64,000 nucleotides of DNA, from the NCBI GenBank assembly GCA_902627735.1, contig CACOKI010000006.1, positions 1 through 64,000 on the forward strand. The letters are read 5' to 3'. A model generated the notes under the pieces. That model was not told the origin of the DNA and did no database searches. It saw only the letters and a program-made list of their open reading frames with translations. Shown here in pieces: positions 40,612 to 51,235 of this stretch. The DNA is from an uncultured Pelagibacteraceae bacterium. Its GTDB lineage: Bacteria > Pseudomonadota > Alphaproteobacteria > Pelagibacterales > Pelagibacteraceae. The position numbers were made by a program, and so were the translations under genes. Numbering within the stretch: position 1 is the stretch's first letter; every line of letters starts with the position of its first letter.

Positions 40612-42075
40612 TCAATATTTTTTTTCAAATCGCTTAATATAGAAATCTTGAATATTTGAGATACTGGGATTAATTTCATGAAATAGTACCTTAGGTTGTA
40701 CATCTAAACATTTACTTTCTATTTTTGGATTGTTTGATAATAAGCCTTTATCACCAATAAAATGTAAGACATTATTTAAACATAAAAACCAATATTTATC
40801 AAAATTATCAGGAATTTCATCATCAATTGTTAGAACTTTAATTTTATTATCAATAATCATTTTTTTTGTTTTAAGATAATTATTAAAAACATCTCTTTCT
40901 TCAGTTAAAATTAAATTGATTTGATTATCTAACAGTTTTTTTAGTACTTGTTTGGTAGGTGGCCTATCTATTGGTGAATTATTGATTCCTATAATAAAAA
41001 AAATTAAAGAGACCATCACTAGAGAAATTTTGAAAAATATATGATGTCTAAGTTTAATATTTATAGAAATCCAAATAATTACTAATGGAACTATAAATAT
41101 TACATATTTAGGAGACATTATTGGAGCTCTTAAAAAAGTATACATTAAAGGTAAAAAATATGATGATAATATTATATATAATAAAAGATCTTCTTTTCTG
41201 TGATTTAAAACTAGATTTTTAAAATTTTTAATCAAGAGTACTGAGAATATTATTAAAAAAATTCCACCTAAAATTTTTGATCCAAAAAAAGAACGGAAAT
41301 GATAATTGTAAAAAAAGGACTCATACAAAACAGTATAATGAGTTTCTCTGGCAATATTATATTTAAGGTAATCAATATTTAAGAACACATAGGAAATTAA
41401 TATTAGGCAAAATAAAAAAAAAACTCTTATATTTTTTTTATTATTTCTAAAATAATCCTTGATTAAGTAAATTGTTTTACCAACAAATATTGACCCGGCT
41501 AAAGGCCACAATGATAATAAAAATATTGAGGTGATAAAATATAAAAAGTACAGAGTAAATCTTGCTTTCTCTAAAATTTTATAAAATAAAACAATATTGA
41601 TTAATGATATTGCGACTAAAATACTATGAGCTCTAATTTCAATCGATTGCCATGTTAAAAATAGATTAAATGAAATTAATAATCCTACAAAAATGTAATC
41701 AACACCCTTTTTAAGGAAGTTGGTCAAAAAAATTGCGATAGGGATTGTTAAAATACCAAAAATTAAAGATAATATTCTTCCATTGTCATCAACATAACCA
41801 AATAATTGAAAAAAATATTTCAATATGAATAAGTATAAAGATGGATAATATTCTGGTAAGATATAATTACCTTTTTTTCCATAATATCTTAAAAACGTCT
41901 CCTCATTTGAGATGCTTGGATCTGAAACATAAATTGAATGCCATTCATCAAACCAAGAGTTCCTATCCTCTAAAAGATAGCATCTAGTTAAAAGTGCGAT
42001 TAAAAAAAGAGATATATATATTGCAATATTTAGATATTTAAATTTATTAAAAATCATTATTAAATATTTATTCAC
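40612..42075 (-). CDS. GT-C family membrane glycosyltransferase (GT39/GT83-like)
   Basis: A 487-residue protein with an N-terminal helix, then the first-loop motif RNSWFDEWHS (38-47), in which D43-E44 would be the catalytic acidic pair. About ten more helices follow, with a soluble ~110-residue C-terminal domain. This is the plan of ArnT/PMT-type enzymes that transfer sugars from polyprenyl phosphate at the periplasmic face. The adjacent GT2 enzyme could make its donor. It overlaps the downstream end of the ABC permease gene by 8 bp, so the three minus-strand genes likely form one transcript. Confidence 0.72.
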   Translation of the reverse strand: MNKYLIMIFNKFKYLNIAIYISLFLIALLTRCYLLEDRNSWFDEWHSIYVSDPSISNEETFLRYYGKKGNYILPEYYPSLYLFILKYFFQLFGYVDDNGRILSLIFGILTIPIAIFLTNFLKKGVDYIFVGLLISFNLFLTWQSIEIRAHSILVAISLINIVLFYKILEKARFTLYFLYFITSIFLLSLWPLAGSIFVGKTIYLIKDYFRNNKKNIRVFFLFCLILISYVFLNIDYLKYNIARETHYTVLYESFFYNYHFRSFFGSKILGGIFLIIFSVLLIKNFKNLVLNHRKEDLLLYIILSSYFLPLMYTFLRAPIMSPKYVIFIVPLVIIWISINIKLRHHIFFKISLVMVSLIFFIIGINNSPIDRPPTKQVLKKLLDNQINLILTEERDVFNNYLKTKKMIIDNKIKVLTIDDEIPDNFDKYWFLCLNNVLHFIGDKGLLSNNPKIESKCLDVQPKVLFHEINPSISNIQDFYIKRFEKKY

Positions 42076-42859
42076 CCATGTTTATCAAAGTTCCTTTTTC
42101 TCTGGCTTTTAAAAAAGAAAAATAAAACAAAATAATTCCAAAAGTTAAATAAATAACGTTTAGAATATAAGCTTGTTTTAAATTTTGGTAATTAACAAAG
42201 TCATTTAGTAAAATGTTTCTTGTTTCATCAAAAATATAAACTAACGGCAAACCTTTGGCTATAATTTGAAAGAAATTAGGTAGAATTTCTATAGGATAGT
42301 ATATACAACCTAAAGGAGCTAATAAAAAGAGAGATGACCATGCTATATTTTCAAAAGATGGACCAAATCTTATAAGACCAGCACTTACAAATAAACCTAA
42401 TGTAATTCCAAATGTATATAAACTTAAAAATAAAAGAAGTAGAGGAAAACCTAAATTTAAAATTGAAACACCAAACAAAGGAGCAGTCAAAATAATTGCA
42501 GGCACCAACCCAATTAAAGTCCTTATTAAAGCTGTAAAAATTAAAGCAATGATTATTTCTTTTAATTTTAAAGGAGCTATAAATAAATTGGTAAAATTTC
42601 TACTCCATATCTCCTCTAAAAATAACATATTAAAACTAATACTTGATCTAAAAAGAATATCGTAAAGGATCGCACATGTTAAAATTATTCCAAGTGTGTT
42701 ATTATAATAGTCACTGTAGATTGAAAAAAATTTTGAAATAAAACCCCAAAGAATTATTTGTATAGTAGGCCAATAAATAAGGTCTAGAATTCTAGGTAAA
42801 GAGCTTTTAATAAGAAAAAAGTGTCTTAAAAAAAGACCATACATTTTATTCAGATTCAT
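42068..42859 (-). CDS. ABC-2 type transporter permease
   Basis: A 263-residue inner-membrane protein with six hydrophobic helices. The segment PRILDLIYWPTIQIILWGF near the N-terminus is the hallmark of YadH/NodJ-like ABC-2 exporters. It pairs with the ATPase gene that overlaps it by 14 bp. The cargo is unknown; a glycolipid or lipid-linked compound is suggested by the neighbouring glycosyltransferases (inference). The adjacency could also be accidental. Confidence 0.85.
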   Translation of the reverse strand: MNLNKMYGLFLRHFFLIKSSLPRILDLIYWPTIQIILWGFISKFFSIYSDYYNNTLGIILTCAILYDILFRSSISFNMLFLEEIWSRNFTNLFIAPLKLKEIIIALIFTALIRTLIGLVPAIILTAPLFGVSILNLGFPLLLLFLSLYTFGITLGLFVSAGLIRFGPSFENIAWSSLFLLAPLGCIYYPIEILPNFFQIIAKGLPLVYIFDETRNILLNDFVNYQNLKQAYILNVIYLTFGIILFYFSFLKAREKGTLINMGE

Positions 42860-43583
42860 GTTTTTCTCTTATAAGTTCTAAAAAAACTTCTTCTAAGTTT
42901 TTTCTGCCGTGTTTTTTTATTAATTTTTTAGGACTTTCTTGATCAATTATAATTCCATTTTTCATCATAAGAACAGATGTACATAATCTTTCCACTTCAT
43001 TCATGTTGTGCGAAGCTAGTAAAATTGAAGCTTCTTTTTCTTTTTGATAATTTTCTAAAAAACTTCTAACAAAGTCTCCAGTTTCAGGATCAAGAGAGGC
43101 AGTTGGCTCATCAAGTAGTAATACTGTTGGGTCATTAATTATAGACTTAGCAAGACTTACTCTATTTTTTTGGCCTGACGACAGTTCACCAGTAATTTTA
43201 TTTATTATTTCATTGAGCCTTAGCTTTTCACAGAGATACTCAATTTTTGTAGTAAGTTTTTTTACATCATAAAGTCTGCCATATATTTCTAGATTTTGTT
43301 TAACAGTTAGTTTTTTTGGCAATTCTATATATGGAGAAATAAAATTTAAATTATTTAATATTTCAACTCTTTTGGTTTCAATTTCTAGTCCATTAATTAA
43401 AACCTTTCCTTTTGAGGGTTTTAATAATCCTAAAATCATACCAATAGTAGTAGTTTTTCCACAACCGTTCGGACCAAGAATTCCAATTATTTCATTCTTA
43501 TTTATTTTGAATGAAACATTCTTTACAGCATCTTTATTGTTGTAAGCTTTTGATAGCTCAATTACTTCCAATGGTGTGTGCAT
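42846..43583 (-). CDS. ABC transporter ATP-binding protein
   Basis: A 245-residue ABC ATPase: Walker A GPNGCGKTT (37-45), signature LSSGQ (134-138), Walker B VLLLDEPT (154-161), switch H192 in ASHNM. All catalytic elements are intact. It is of the ABC-2 exporter class (CcmA/NodI-like) and is coupled to the permease by a 14 bp overlap. Upstream it overlaps the sua5 stop codon by 1 base, so it may be expressed from the sua5 promoter. Confidence 0.9.
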   Translation of the reverse strand: MHTPLEVIELSKAYNNKDAVKNVSFKINKNEIIGILGPNGCGKTTTIGMILGLLKPSKGKVLINGLEIETKRVEILNNLNFISPYIELPKKLTVKQNLEIYGRLYDVKKLTTKIEYLCEKLRLNEIINKITGELSSGQKNRVSLAKSIINDPTVLLLDEPTASLDPETGDFVRSFLENYQKEKEASILLASHNMNEVERLCTSVLMMKNGIIIDQESPKKLIKKHGRKNLEEVFLELIREKHESE

Positions 43584-44515
43584 TAAAATTTCGAGGCCCT
43601 TTTTAATCTATCGTTAATAGTCCTTCCTAATCCTTTATTGGGAATTTTACCAACAGCAATAGATCTATGTTTATCTTTTTTAATTTTTCTTAAAATGCTA
43701 TATAAATTTTTTGCAGCTTCTTTCAAATTTCCATCTTTCGATAAAAAATAAAAATTTGCTTTTTTTTGTCTCATATTTTTTATTGATAAGTACGCCTCTT
43801 CTTTATTAATTTTTTTTACATTAAGTCTTATCGGTATTCCAGGTGAATAATGAAGCTTGAATTGACCTGGAGAAGATATTTTCAAAGGATTTTTGTAAAA
43901 AGTAATTTTTTTGTTTAAAGCTTTTTCAATAGTTGAAATTTCAAGACCACCTAATCTTAATATTTTTGGTTTATTTCTAATATCAATAATAGTAGATTCA
44001 AGTCCAATTGATGATTTTCCTCCCTCAAGTATGTATTTTACCTTTTTTCCAAAATCATCTTTAACATCAGCAGAACTTACAGCACTTACTTTTGAAGAAA
44101 GATTAGCACTAGGGGCAGCTAAAGGAAAATTGAGATTTTTTAATAAATTTCTTGTAATAGGGTGTTTTGGAAATCTTACAGCTAAAGTTTTTTTTCTATT
44201 AGTTACAATTTTAGAGATTTTTGAGTCTTTTTTTAAATTCAAAATAAATGTTATTGGTCCAGGGCAAAACATTTTATAAAGTTTGAGAAAACTATCATTT
44301 AAAATACAATCATTCTTTAATGTTTGATTATTTAAGTAATGTACAATTAGAGGATTATTTTTAGGTCTTTTTTTAAGTTTATATATCTTTTTACATGCTT
44401 TATCTGAATAGGCATTTGCGGCCAAACCATAAACAGTTTCAGTAGGTATTGCCACACACTCATTTTTATTAAGAAGTTTTTGAGCTTTTTTAATATTTGC
44501 AAGATTAATTTTCAT
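43583..44515 (-). CDS. threonylcarbamoyl-AMP synthase (Sua5 type)
   Basis: A 310-residue protein making threonylcarbamoyl-AMP for the t6A37 modification of ANN-decoding tRNAs. The catalytic domain carries IPTETVYGLAANA (23-35) and KKRPKNNPL. After a linker with SPGQFKLHYSPG comes the C-terminal Sua5 domain, so this is the two-domain Sua5 form, not the short TsaC form. The gene is divergent from xseB with only 20 bp between start codons. Confidence 0.92.
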   Translation of the reverse strand: MKINLANIKKAQKLLNKNECVAIPTETVYGLAANAYSDKACKKIYKLKKRPKNNPLIVHYLNNQTLKNDCILNDSFLKLYKMFCPGPITFILNLKKDSKISKIVTNRKKTLAVRFPKHPITRNLLKNLNFPLAAPSANLSSKVSAVSSADVKDDFGKKVKYILEGGKSSIGLESTIIDIRNKPKILRLGGLEISTIEKALNKKITFYKNPLKISSPGQFKLHYSPGIPIRLNVKKINKEEAYLSIKNMRQKKANFYFLSKDGNLKEAAKNLYSILRKIKKDKHRSIAVGKIPNKGLGRTINDRLKRASKF

Positions 44516-44535
44516 GTATTATCTGAGAGTATTAT

Positions 44536-44790
44536 ATGAAAGATAAAAATTTACAAAATGATTATAATTCTATGTCTCTTGAGGATCTAACTCAAGAGGC
44601 TAATAAGTTGATTGAAAATTTGGAGACACAAAAAAATTTAGAGAAATCAATAGAAAAATATCAAAATTTGATAAAACTTAATAATATCATTGAAAAAAAA
44701 TTTCAAAAAGATGCTAAGAATATAAATAAAAAAACACAAGAAAATATATTAAGAATAACTTCTAAAAAAAATGCAAAAAAAACTAAATAA
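44536..44790 (+). CDS. xseB: exodeoxyribonuclease VII small subunit
   Basis: An 84-residue helical protein. MSLEDLTQEANKLIENLE followed by KNLEKSIEKYQN matches the XseB core, which binds the large subunit XseA (not in this window). The context xseB-ispA-dxs is classical for Proteobacteria. It overlaps ispA by 20 bp. The helical, charged sequence is not very specific alone; synteny makes the call firm. Confidence 0.87.
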   Translation: MKDKNLQNDYNSMSLEDLTQEANKLIENLETQKNLEKSIEKYQNLIKLNNIIEKKFQKDAKNINKKTQENILRITSKKNAKKTK

Positions 44791-45643
44791 AATTGCACAA
44801 GATACAAACTTATACCTAAAAAGATTTATCAAAAGACAAAAAAAATCTGAATTGATAATACCAATGAAATATGGATTGTTTTCGGGAGGAAAAAAAATAA
44901 GATCGAAAATTTTAATTGATATTGGATCAATATTTAAAATAAATTATAAATCATTAATAATTTTAGGTGCAGCAGTTGAATGTATTCATGCCTATTCATT
45001 AATACATGACGATTTACCCTGTATGGACGATGATTCAATAAGGAGAGGTAAACCATCAACACACATTAAATTTGGAGAGTCCACAGCGGTTTTAGCTGGC
45101 AACTCTCTTTTAACATTGGCTTTTGAAATTTTAAGTCATAAAGATTTAAATCTTTCTGAAAAAATAAAAATAAATTTGATTAATAAAATTTCTGAAAGTT
45201 CAGGACATCAGGGTATAGCAGGTGGACAATATTTGGATTTAAGTTTTGAACATAAAAAAGTTTCGAAAAAAAGAATAGTTGAAATGGAAATTAAAAAAAC
45301 TGGAAAACTTTTTATTTTTTGTTGTGTTGCACCTTTAATCATTAAAAGAAAATCAAAACAAGAAATTAGCAAATTCGAAAATATAGGTGCTGATATTGGA
45401 TTATTATTTCAAGTAGCTGATGATTTGATTGATAACAAAGGAAGTTTATTAGCTGCAGGCAAGAAAACTGGAAAAGATAAAATCAAAGGAAAAGCGACTC
45501 TAATTAGTTTACTAGGGCACAAAAATACGTTTAAATATGCAAAAAAATTAATTTTTAAAATAAATAATAAACTTAAAAAGTATGGTTCAAGATCAAAAAA
45601 TTTGTCTGAAACTCTAAACTATATTTTGAGAAGAAATAAATGA
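44771..45643 (+). CDS. ispA: farnesyl/geranyl diphosphate synthase
   Basis: A 290-residue trans-prenyltransferase. The first aspartate-rich motif is DDLPCMDDD at 80-88, the expanded DDxxxxD type of bacterial FPP synthases. A second motif is DDLIDNKG, and GGKKIRSK holds the IPP-binding lysine and arginine. It makes C15 for quinone and undecaprenyl chains. It overlaps dxs by 4 bp. Confidence 0.93.
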   Translation: MQKKLNKIAQDTNLYLKRFIKRQKKSELIIPMKYGLFSGGKKIRSKILIDIGSIFKINYKSLIILGAAVECIHAYSLIHDDLPCMDDDSIRRGKPSTHIKFGESTAVLAGNSLLTLAFEILSHKDLNLSEKIKINLINKISESSGHQGIAGGQYLDLSFEHKKVSKKRIVEMEIKKTGKLFIFCCVAPLIIKRKSKQEISKFENIGADIGLLFQVADDLIDNKGSLLAAGKKTGKDKIKGKATLISLLGHKNTFKYAKKLIFKINNKLKKYGSRSKNLSETLNYILRRNK

Positions 45644-47553
45644 AAAAAAAATACGAATTTTTAGATAAAATAAACTTTCCATCAGACTTAAAGCAAATAC
45701 CAGAAATAAAACTTCAAAAGGTAGCTGATGAATTGAGAGAAGAAATGATTGACGCAGTCTCTGTAACTGGTGGTCATTTAGGAGCTAGCCTAGGGGTAGT
45801 AGAACTTACTGTTGCACTTCATTATATATTTAACACACCCAATGACAAATTAATTTGGGATGTCGGTCATCAATGTTACCCACATAAAATTTTGACAGGA
45901 AGAAAAGATAAAATAAGATCTCTTAGACAAGGTGGAGGTCTTTCTGGTTTTACAAAAAGACAGGAGAGCGAATATGATCCTTTTGGTGCAGCGCATAGTT
46001 CAACTTCAATATCCTCAGCCTTAGGTATAGCCGAAGCTAATAGGTTATCTAATAAATCTGACAATGTCATTGCTGTTATAGGCGATGGAGCAATTAGTGC
46101 AGGTATGGCTTATGAAGCTATGAACAATGCTGGTGCTTCAAAAACTAAAATGATTGTAATCTTAAATGATAACGATATGTCGATCGCTAGACCTGTAGGT
46201 GCTATGGGTACATATTTAGCAAAAATTTTTTCAGGTAAAATTTATTTCAGTTTAAGAGAAACTATTAAACTTATCACATCTGCATTTTCAAAAAGATTTA
46301 GTGCAAAAGCTGGTAAAGCTGAAGATTTACTAAGGTCTGCTGTAACAGGTGGAACTTTGTTCAGTTCTTTAGGTTTTTATTATATTGGGCCTATAGATGG
46401 ACATGATTTAAATTCTCTGGTCCCAATTTTAAAAAATGCAAGAGACTCAAAGCATGAGGGTCCAATTTTAATTCACATCAAAACAAAAAAAGGAAAAGGC
46501 TATTCATTTGCAGAAAAAGCTAAAGATAACTATCATGGAGTTACGAAATTTAATGTTGAGACTGGTGAGCAATCAAAAAGCTCAAGTAAAATTCCATCAT
46601 ATACTAAAGTATTTGCCAATACTTTAGTCCACCATGCAAAAAAAGACAGCAAAATAGTAGCTATCACAGCTGCAATGCCAGATGGTACCGGTCTTGATAT
46701 TTTCCGTAAAGAATTTCCAAATAGAACTTTCGATGTTGGGATAGCCGAGCAGCATGCTGTTACATTTGCGGCTGGTTTAGCCACTGAAAATTTAAAACCT
46801 TATGCAGCAATTTATTCAACTTTTTTACAAAGAGCATATGACCAAGTTGTTCACGATGTAGCAATTCAAAGTTTACCTGTAAGATTTGCAATAGATAGAG
46901 CAGGATTAGTTGGTGCTGATGGACCAACACATGCTGGAAGTTTTGATACAACATATTTATCAACATTACCAAATTTTGTAGTAATGGCTGCTAGTGATGA
47001 GTCTGAACTAGTAAAAATGATTAATACTTCAACAGAAATAAATGACCGACCTTGTGCATTTAGATATCCAAGGGGCTCAGGTTTAGGAGTAGCTCTGCCA
47101 AATATAAATGAAAAAATTGAAATAGGTAAATCTAGAATTGTTCAAGAGGGGAACAAATTGGCTATTTTAAATTTTGGTGCAAGACTAAATGAGACTTTAA
47201 AAGCAGCTGAAAATTTAAAAAAAAAGGGTGTCAATATAACCATCGTGGACGCAAGATTTGCGAAACCTCTAGATGAAAATCTAATTTGGCAATTAGCTAC
47301 TACTCATGAAGCAATTGTGACTATTGAAGAAGGTTCTATTGGAGGTTTTGGTTCTCATGTAATTAATTTTTTATCAAATAAGGGATTAATTGACACTAAT
47401 TTAAAATTTAGATCAATGATACTTCCTGATATTTTCATAGACCAAGACACACCAGATAATATGTATAAAATTGCAAATTTAGACTCCAGATCAATTGAAG
47501 AAAAAGTTTTGGATGTTTTAAATTCAAATATTATTTTGCAAAAACAAAAATAG
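45640..47553 (+). CDS. dxs: 1-deoxy-D-xylulose-5-phosphate synthase
   Basis: A 637-residue thiamine-diphosphate enzyme, the first step of the MEP isoprenoid pathway. [35 protein letters not shown], the ThDP motif [13 protein letters not shown], and [15 protein letters not shown] in the second half are diagnostic. It depends on thiamine, which in this organism appears to be made from salvaged HMP. It is convergent with aroC across 6 bp. Confidence 0.97.
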   Translation: MKKKYEFLDKINFPSDLKQIPEIKLQKVADELREEMIDAVSVTGGHLGASLGVVELTVALHYIFNTPNDKLIWDVGHQCYPHKILTGRKDKIRSLRQGGGLSGFTKRQESEYDPFGAAHSSTSISSALGIAEANRLSNKSDNVIAVIGDGAISAGMAYEAMNNAGASKTKMIVILNDNDMSIARPVGAMGTYLAKIFSGKIYFSLRETIKLITSAFSKRFSAKAGKAEDLLRSAVTGGTLFSSLGFYYIGPIDGHDLNSLVPILKNARDSKHEGPILIHIKTKKGKGYSFAEKAKDNYHGVTKFNVETGEQSKSSSKIPSYTKVFANTLVHHAKKDSKIVAITAAMPDGTGLDIFRKEFPNRTFDVGIAEQHAVTFAAGLATENLKPYAAIYSTFLQRAYDQVVHDVAIQSLPVRFAIDRAGLVGADGPTHAGSFDTTYLSTLPNFVVMAASDESELVKMINTSTEINDRPCAFRYPRGSGLGVALPNINEKIEIGKSRIVQEGNKLAILNFGARLNETLKAAENLKKKGVNITIVDARFAKPLDENLIWQLATTHEAIVTIEEGSIGGFGSHVINFLSNKGLIDTNLKFRSMILPDIFIDQDTPDNMYKIANLDSRSIEEKVLDVLNSNIILQKQK

Positions 47554-47559
47554 TTTTAA

Positions 47560-48642
47560 TTAACCACACTGTGCTTTATTCATTAGGTAATGATCCAATA
47601 AAACACACGAAAGCATAGCTTCACCAACTGGTACTGCTCTAATTCCAACGCAAGGATCATGTCTACCAGTTACAGATATTAAAGTATTTTTTCCAAATTT
47701 ATTAATTGTTTTTCTGCTTTTTAAAATTGAAGATGTAGGTTTTACAGCAAAAGAAACAATTATTTCTTGCCCAGAAGATATACCGCCAAGTATTCCACCT
47801 GCGTTGTTTGAACTAAATTTCATTTTTTTATTTTTTTGTGAAATTTCATCTGAATTTTCCTCACCAGACAATTTAGCAGAATTCATACCTGATCCAATAT
47901 TCACTCCTTTGACTGCATTAATACTCATCATTGCAGATGCAATATCAGAGTCCAACTTTGAATATATGGGTGCACCTAGTCCTGTAGGAACCCCGTTGGC
48001 TCTAACTTCTATTACCGCTCCACAGGATGATCCTGCCTTTCTAATACTTAATAAATATTTTTCCCAGATTTTTAACATTGATTTATCTGGGCAAAAAAAT
48101 GGATTTTTGTAAATTATCTTATCATTCCATTTTGTCGTATCACATCCAAGAATACCAAGCTGAGTAACTGCTGCAGAAATCTTAAATTTTTTACCTAATT
48201 TTTTTTCTAAAACTTTTTTTGCGATTGCACCTGCAGCAACTCTTGTAGCTGTTTCTCTTGCAGAAGATCGTCCTCCACCTCTATAGTCTCTAATTCCATA
48301 TTTTTTGAAATAAGTAAAGTCAGCGTGCCCAGGTCTAAATTTATCTTTTATATTTTTATAATCCTTTGATCTCATATCCTCGTTATAAATTATAAGAGAA
48401 ATTGGTGTGCCTGTTGTCTTACCTTCGAAGACACCAGATAAAATTTGAACTTTATCACTCTCTTTTCTCTGTGTTGTGAACTTTGACTGACCTGGTCTTC
48501 TTTTATCTAATTCTTTTTGAATATCCTGTTCTTTTAGTTGAATTAGTGGGGGACAACCATCAATTATACAACCTATGGCCGGCCCATGAGACTCTCCCCA
48601 TGTTGTGAAACGAAAAAACTTTCCAAACGTGTTAAATGACAT
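47560..48642 (-). CDS. aroC: chorismate synthase
   Basis: A 360-residue FMN-dependent lyase for the last shikimate step. The N-terminus has [19 protein letters not shown], followed by [19 protein letters not shown], and near the C-terminus the GRHDPC motif. All are family signatures. It is divergent from pdxH with a 33 bp gap. Confidence 0.97.
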   Translation of the reverse strand: MSFNTFGKFFRFTTWGESHGPAIGCIIDGCPPLIQLKEQDIQKELDKRRPGQSKFTTQRKESDKVQILSGVFEGKTTGTPISLIIYNEDMRSKDYKNIKDKFRPGHADFTYFKKYGIRDYRGGGRSSARETATRVAAGAIAKKVLEKKLGKKFKISAAVTQLGILGCDTTKWNDKIIYKNPFFCPDKSMLKIWEKYLLSIRKAGSSCGAVIEVRANGVPTGLGAPIYSKLDSDIASAMMSINAVKGVNIGSGMNSAKLSGEENSDEISQKNKKMKFSSNNAGGILGGISSGQEIIVSFAVKPTSSILKSRKTINKFGKNTLISVTGRHDPCVGIRAVPVGEAMLSCVLLDHYLMNKAQCG

Positions 48643-48675
48643 TATTTATATTGTATAGATTATTTTGTTTAAATT

Positions 48676-49302
48676 ATGAATCAAAAAAACTCATTAGGGC
48701 TTAATAAATGCTTTTTAGATCTTGATGATCCATTTAAATTATTTGAAAAATGGTTTAATGAAGCGAAAAAGAATGAAATTAATGATCCCAACGCTTTAGC
48801 CTTAGGAACAGCCAGCAAGACTGGTATCCCATCTGTAAGAATGGTTCTTTTAAAAGGTTTTGATAAAAATGGATTTGTTTTTTATACGAATTTAAATAGC
48901 CAAAAAGGAAATGAATTAAAAGATAATCCAAATGCAACAATGTGTTTCCATTGGAAAAGTTTATTAAGGCAAATAAGAATTGTAGGCACTTTAAATTTGG
49001 TTGATGATAAAACTGCAGATGACTACTACAATACTAGAGCCTATGAAAGTAGAATAGGTGCATGGGCATCTAAACAAAGTAGTATATTGAAAAGTAGAGA
49101 GGAACTTTTAGATTCTTTAGAAAGTTTTAAAAAAAAATATAATGATAAGAACAGTGTTCCTAGACCTGATTACTGGTCTGGTTGGAATTTAAAACCATCA
49201 AGTATTGAATTTTGGTTAGATGGAGATAACAGAATACATGAAAGATTAAAATATACTTTAGATGAAAATAAAAATTGGGTTAAAAATCTTTTAAGTCCTT
49301 AA
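48676..49302 (+). CDS. pdxH: pyridoxamine 5'-phosphate oxidase
   Basis: A 208-residue FMN enzyme that oxidises PNP or PMP to PLP. It shows MVLLKGFDKNGFVFYTN, HWKSLLRQIRI, ESRIGAWASKQS, and the C-terminal FWLDGDNRIHERLKY segment. It is a streamlined length near the family norm. Its end overlaps the convergent ispB-like gene by 4 bp. Confidence 0.96.
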   Translation: MNQKNSLGLNKCFLDLDDPFKLFEKWFNEAKKNEINDPNALALGTASKTGIPSVRMVLLKGFDKNGFVFYTNLNSQKGNELKDNPNATMCFHWKSLLRQIRIVGTLNLVDDKTADDYYNTRAYESRIGAWASKQSSILKSREELLDSLESFKKKYNDKNSVPRPDYWSGWNLKPSSIEFWLDGDNRIHERLKYTLDENKNWVKNLLSP

Positions 49303-50312
49303 AAATTCCTTGATATACTGAAAGAGGTTAAATTTTCAAGAATATTTTTTTCTTCACAATCATCAAAAACTGATAGTGAGTTTGAGGCTAGATTAATATA
49401 GTGTTGAGCTTTTTGATAACAAGCATTGATGATATTATATTTTTTTATTAATGATAAAGAATAATCTAAATCTTTTTCATCTCTAGTATTCTTTAAAAAA
49501 CTATTTTTTAATTTTTTTTTTTCTTCGATATTGGCTTTTTGAAATAATAGAATTATAGGAAGTGTTACTTTTCCTTCATAAAAATCTTTACCAATTTTTT
49601 TTCCAAATAATTTTAATTCTGAATTATAGTCTAAAGTATCATCAGCAATTTGAAAAGTTAAACCAAGATTTCTACCATAAAACTCTAAAGCTTCTTTCTT
49701 CTTTTGATTTGTATTAGATAAAATTGCCCCAACTTTTGTTGATGCTGCAAATAATTCTGCAGTCTTAGCAGATATAATTTTAAGGTATGTTTCCTCTAAC
49801 ATATCAACCTCACCTTTGTGTTGAAGTTGTAATACTTCTCCTTGAGCAATCTTTGAGGAAGTGGAAGAAAGTAATTTTAAAACTTCTAAGTTTCCATCTT
49901 CTACCATCATTTCAAAACATCTACTTAGTAAATAATCTCCAACTAATACAGACGATTGATTATCCCAAATTTTATTTAAAGTTTTTTTCCCTCTCCTTAT
50001 AGTGCCATTATCTATTACATCATCGTGCATTAAAGTTGCAGAATGGATTAATTCTACACAAGCTGCTAAATTTATATCTCTTGTACCTTTTGAGTAATCA
50101 CATAATTTCGCAGATCCTAAAGTGAGTAACGCTCTTAATCTTTTACCACCAGACTCAAGATGGTAATCAGTCATTTTTTTTACTAATTCAACATCACTTG
50201 ATAATTTTAGTTTAATTTTTTCTTCTACTAATAATAATCTGTTTTCAACTGAATCTTTAAGTTGGAAATAAGAATTATTTATTTGATTTTTGAGCTGTAT
50301 TACGGTTCCCAT
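49299..50312 (-). CDS. ispB: polyprenyl (octaprenyl-type) diphosphate synthase
   Basis: A 337-residue long-chain trans-prenyltransferase. It has GGKRLRALLTL, the first motif HDDVIDNGTIRRG and a second DDTLDYNSE. The DDxxD spacing without the FPP-synthase insertion marks a long-chain enzyme that makes the quinone side chain. The chain length (8-10 units) is not predictable. A 116 bp gap upstream is shared with the divergent S49 peptidase gene. Confidence 0.9.
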   Translation of the reverse strand: MGTVIQLKNQINNSYFQLKDSVENRLLLVEEKIKLKLSSDVELVKKMTDYHLESGGKRLRALLTLGSAKLCDYSKGTRDINLAACVELIHSATLMHDDVIDNGTIRRGKKTLNKIWDNQSSVLVGDYLLSRCFEMMVEDGNLEVLKLLSSTSSKIAQGEVLQLQHKGEVDMLEETYLKIISAKTAELFAASTKVGAILSNTNQKKKEALEFYGRNLGLTFQIADDTLDYNSELKLFGKKIGKDFYEGKVTLPIILLFQKANIEEKKKLKNSFLKNTRDEKDLDYSLSLIKKYNIINACYQKAQHYINLASNSLSVFDDCEEKNILENLTSFSISRNF

Positions 50313-50428
50313 ATACCCTTACAAATTAGTACAATAAGTTTATATTTATTACTTATCAATTGACGCACCTAAATCTTCAATTATAAGGTGTCTTTATATT
50401 CAATTAAAAATTCTATAAAGATTAAAAA

Positions 50429-51235
50429 ATGCTCTCTTTTTTAAAAAAGAAAAAAATTATTCCACATATTAAATTAAGTGGAGTTATTGGAAATGTGGGA
50501 AAATTCAAGCAGGGAATTGATTTTTCAGGTCAAGAAGAAATAATTTCTAAAGCTTTTTCATTAAAAAAAGCACCATGTGTTGCAATTACAGTTAATTCTC
50601 CTGGAGGGTCTCCAGTTCAGTCTCATTTGATTTATAATTTTATAAAGCAGCAAGCTAAAAAGAATAAGAAAAAAGTAATAGTTTTTGCAGAAGATGTAGC
50701 GGCTTCAGGTGGCTATCTAATTGCATGTGCTGGAGACGAGGTTTATGCAAATTCAAGCTCTATTATTGGTTCTATTGGAGTTATTTATTCTTCTTTTGGT
50801 TTTACTGAGTTGATAAAAAAAATTGGTGTTGAAAGAAGAGTCCATACCGCTGGTAAAAATAAAAGTACACTAGACCCCTTTCAAGAAGAAAAGAAGGAAG
50901 ATATAGAAAGACTAAAAAATATTCAACTAGATTTGCACAAAGATTTTATCGAAGTTGTTGAAAAAAGCAGAGGGTCTAAATTAAAAAGAAATGAAGTAGA
51001 ATTATTTTCAGGAGAGTTTTGGTCAGGTAGAAAAGCAAAAGATCTTGGTTTGATTGATGGTGTTGGAGATGCTAATCAAATATTAAGAGAAAAATTTGGA
51101 GAAAATGTTGTAATCAAAAAATTTGAAAAATCAAAAAGCTGGTTAAGTAAAAAAATATCATCATCAAATGATCATGTTGATCAGTTTATGAATTTATTGG
51201 ATGAAAAATCTATTTGGCAAAGATATGGCCTCTAA
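50429..51235 (+). CDS. S49 family peptidase (SppA/SohB-like)
   Basis: A 268-residue serine peptidase with the nucleophile S93 in AASGGY. A general-base lysine, probably K145, is in [22 protein letters not shown] and SIIGSIGVI complete the ClpP-like fold. I see no transmembrane anchor at the N-terminus ([16 protein letters not shown]), unlike E. coli SppA, so it may act on peptides at the inner face. It overlaps the glyQ start by 11 bp. Confidence 0.88.
   Translation: MLSFLKKKKIIPHIKLSGVIGNVGKFKQGIDFSGQEEIISKAFSLKKAPCVAITVNSPGGSPVQSHLIYNFIKQQAKKNKKKVIVFAEDVAASGGYLIACAGDEVYANSSSIIGSIGVIYSSFGFTELIKKIGVERRVHTAGKNKSTLDPFQEEKKEDIERLKNIQLDLHKDFIEVVEKSRGSKLKRNEVELFSGEFWSGRKAKDLGLIDGVGDANQILREKFGENVVIKKFEKSKSWLSKKISSSNDHVDQFMNLLDEKSIWQRYGL

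Noticed and set aside
39831-44515. Integrase-type island with att sites at tRNA-Arg
   Set aside because: No integrase gene, and I saw no second copy of the tRNA 3' end downstream of the glycan/ABC genes.
50362-50392. GACGCACCT...AGGTGTC inverted repeat between ispB and the S49 gene
   Set aside because: The stem is short and imperfect, with a 15-base AT-rich loop and no T run. It could be an operator, but nothing supports a specific regulator.
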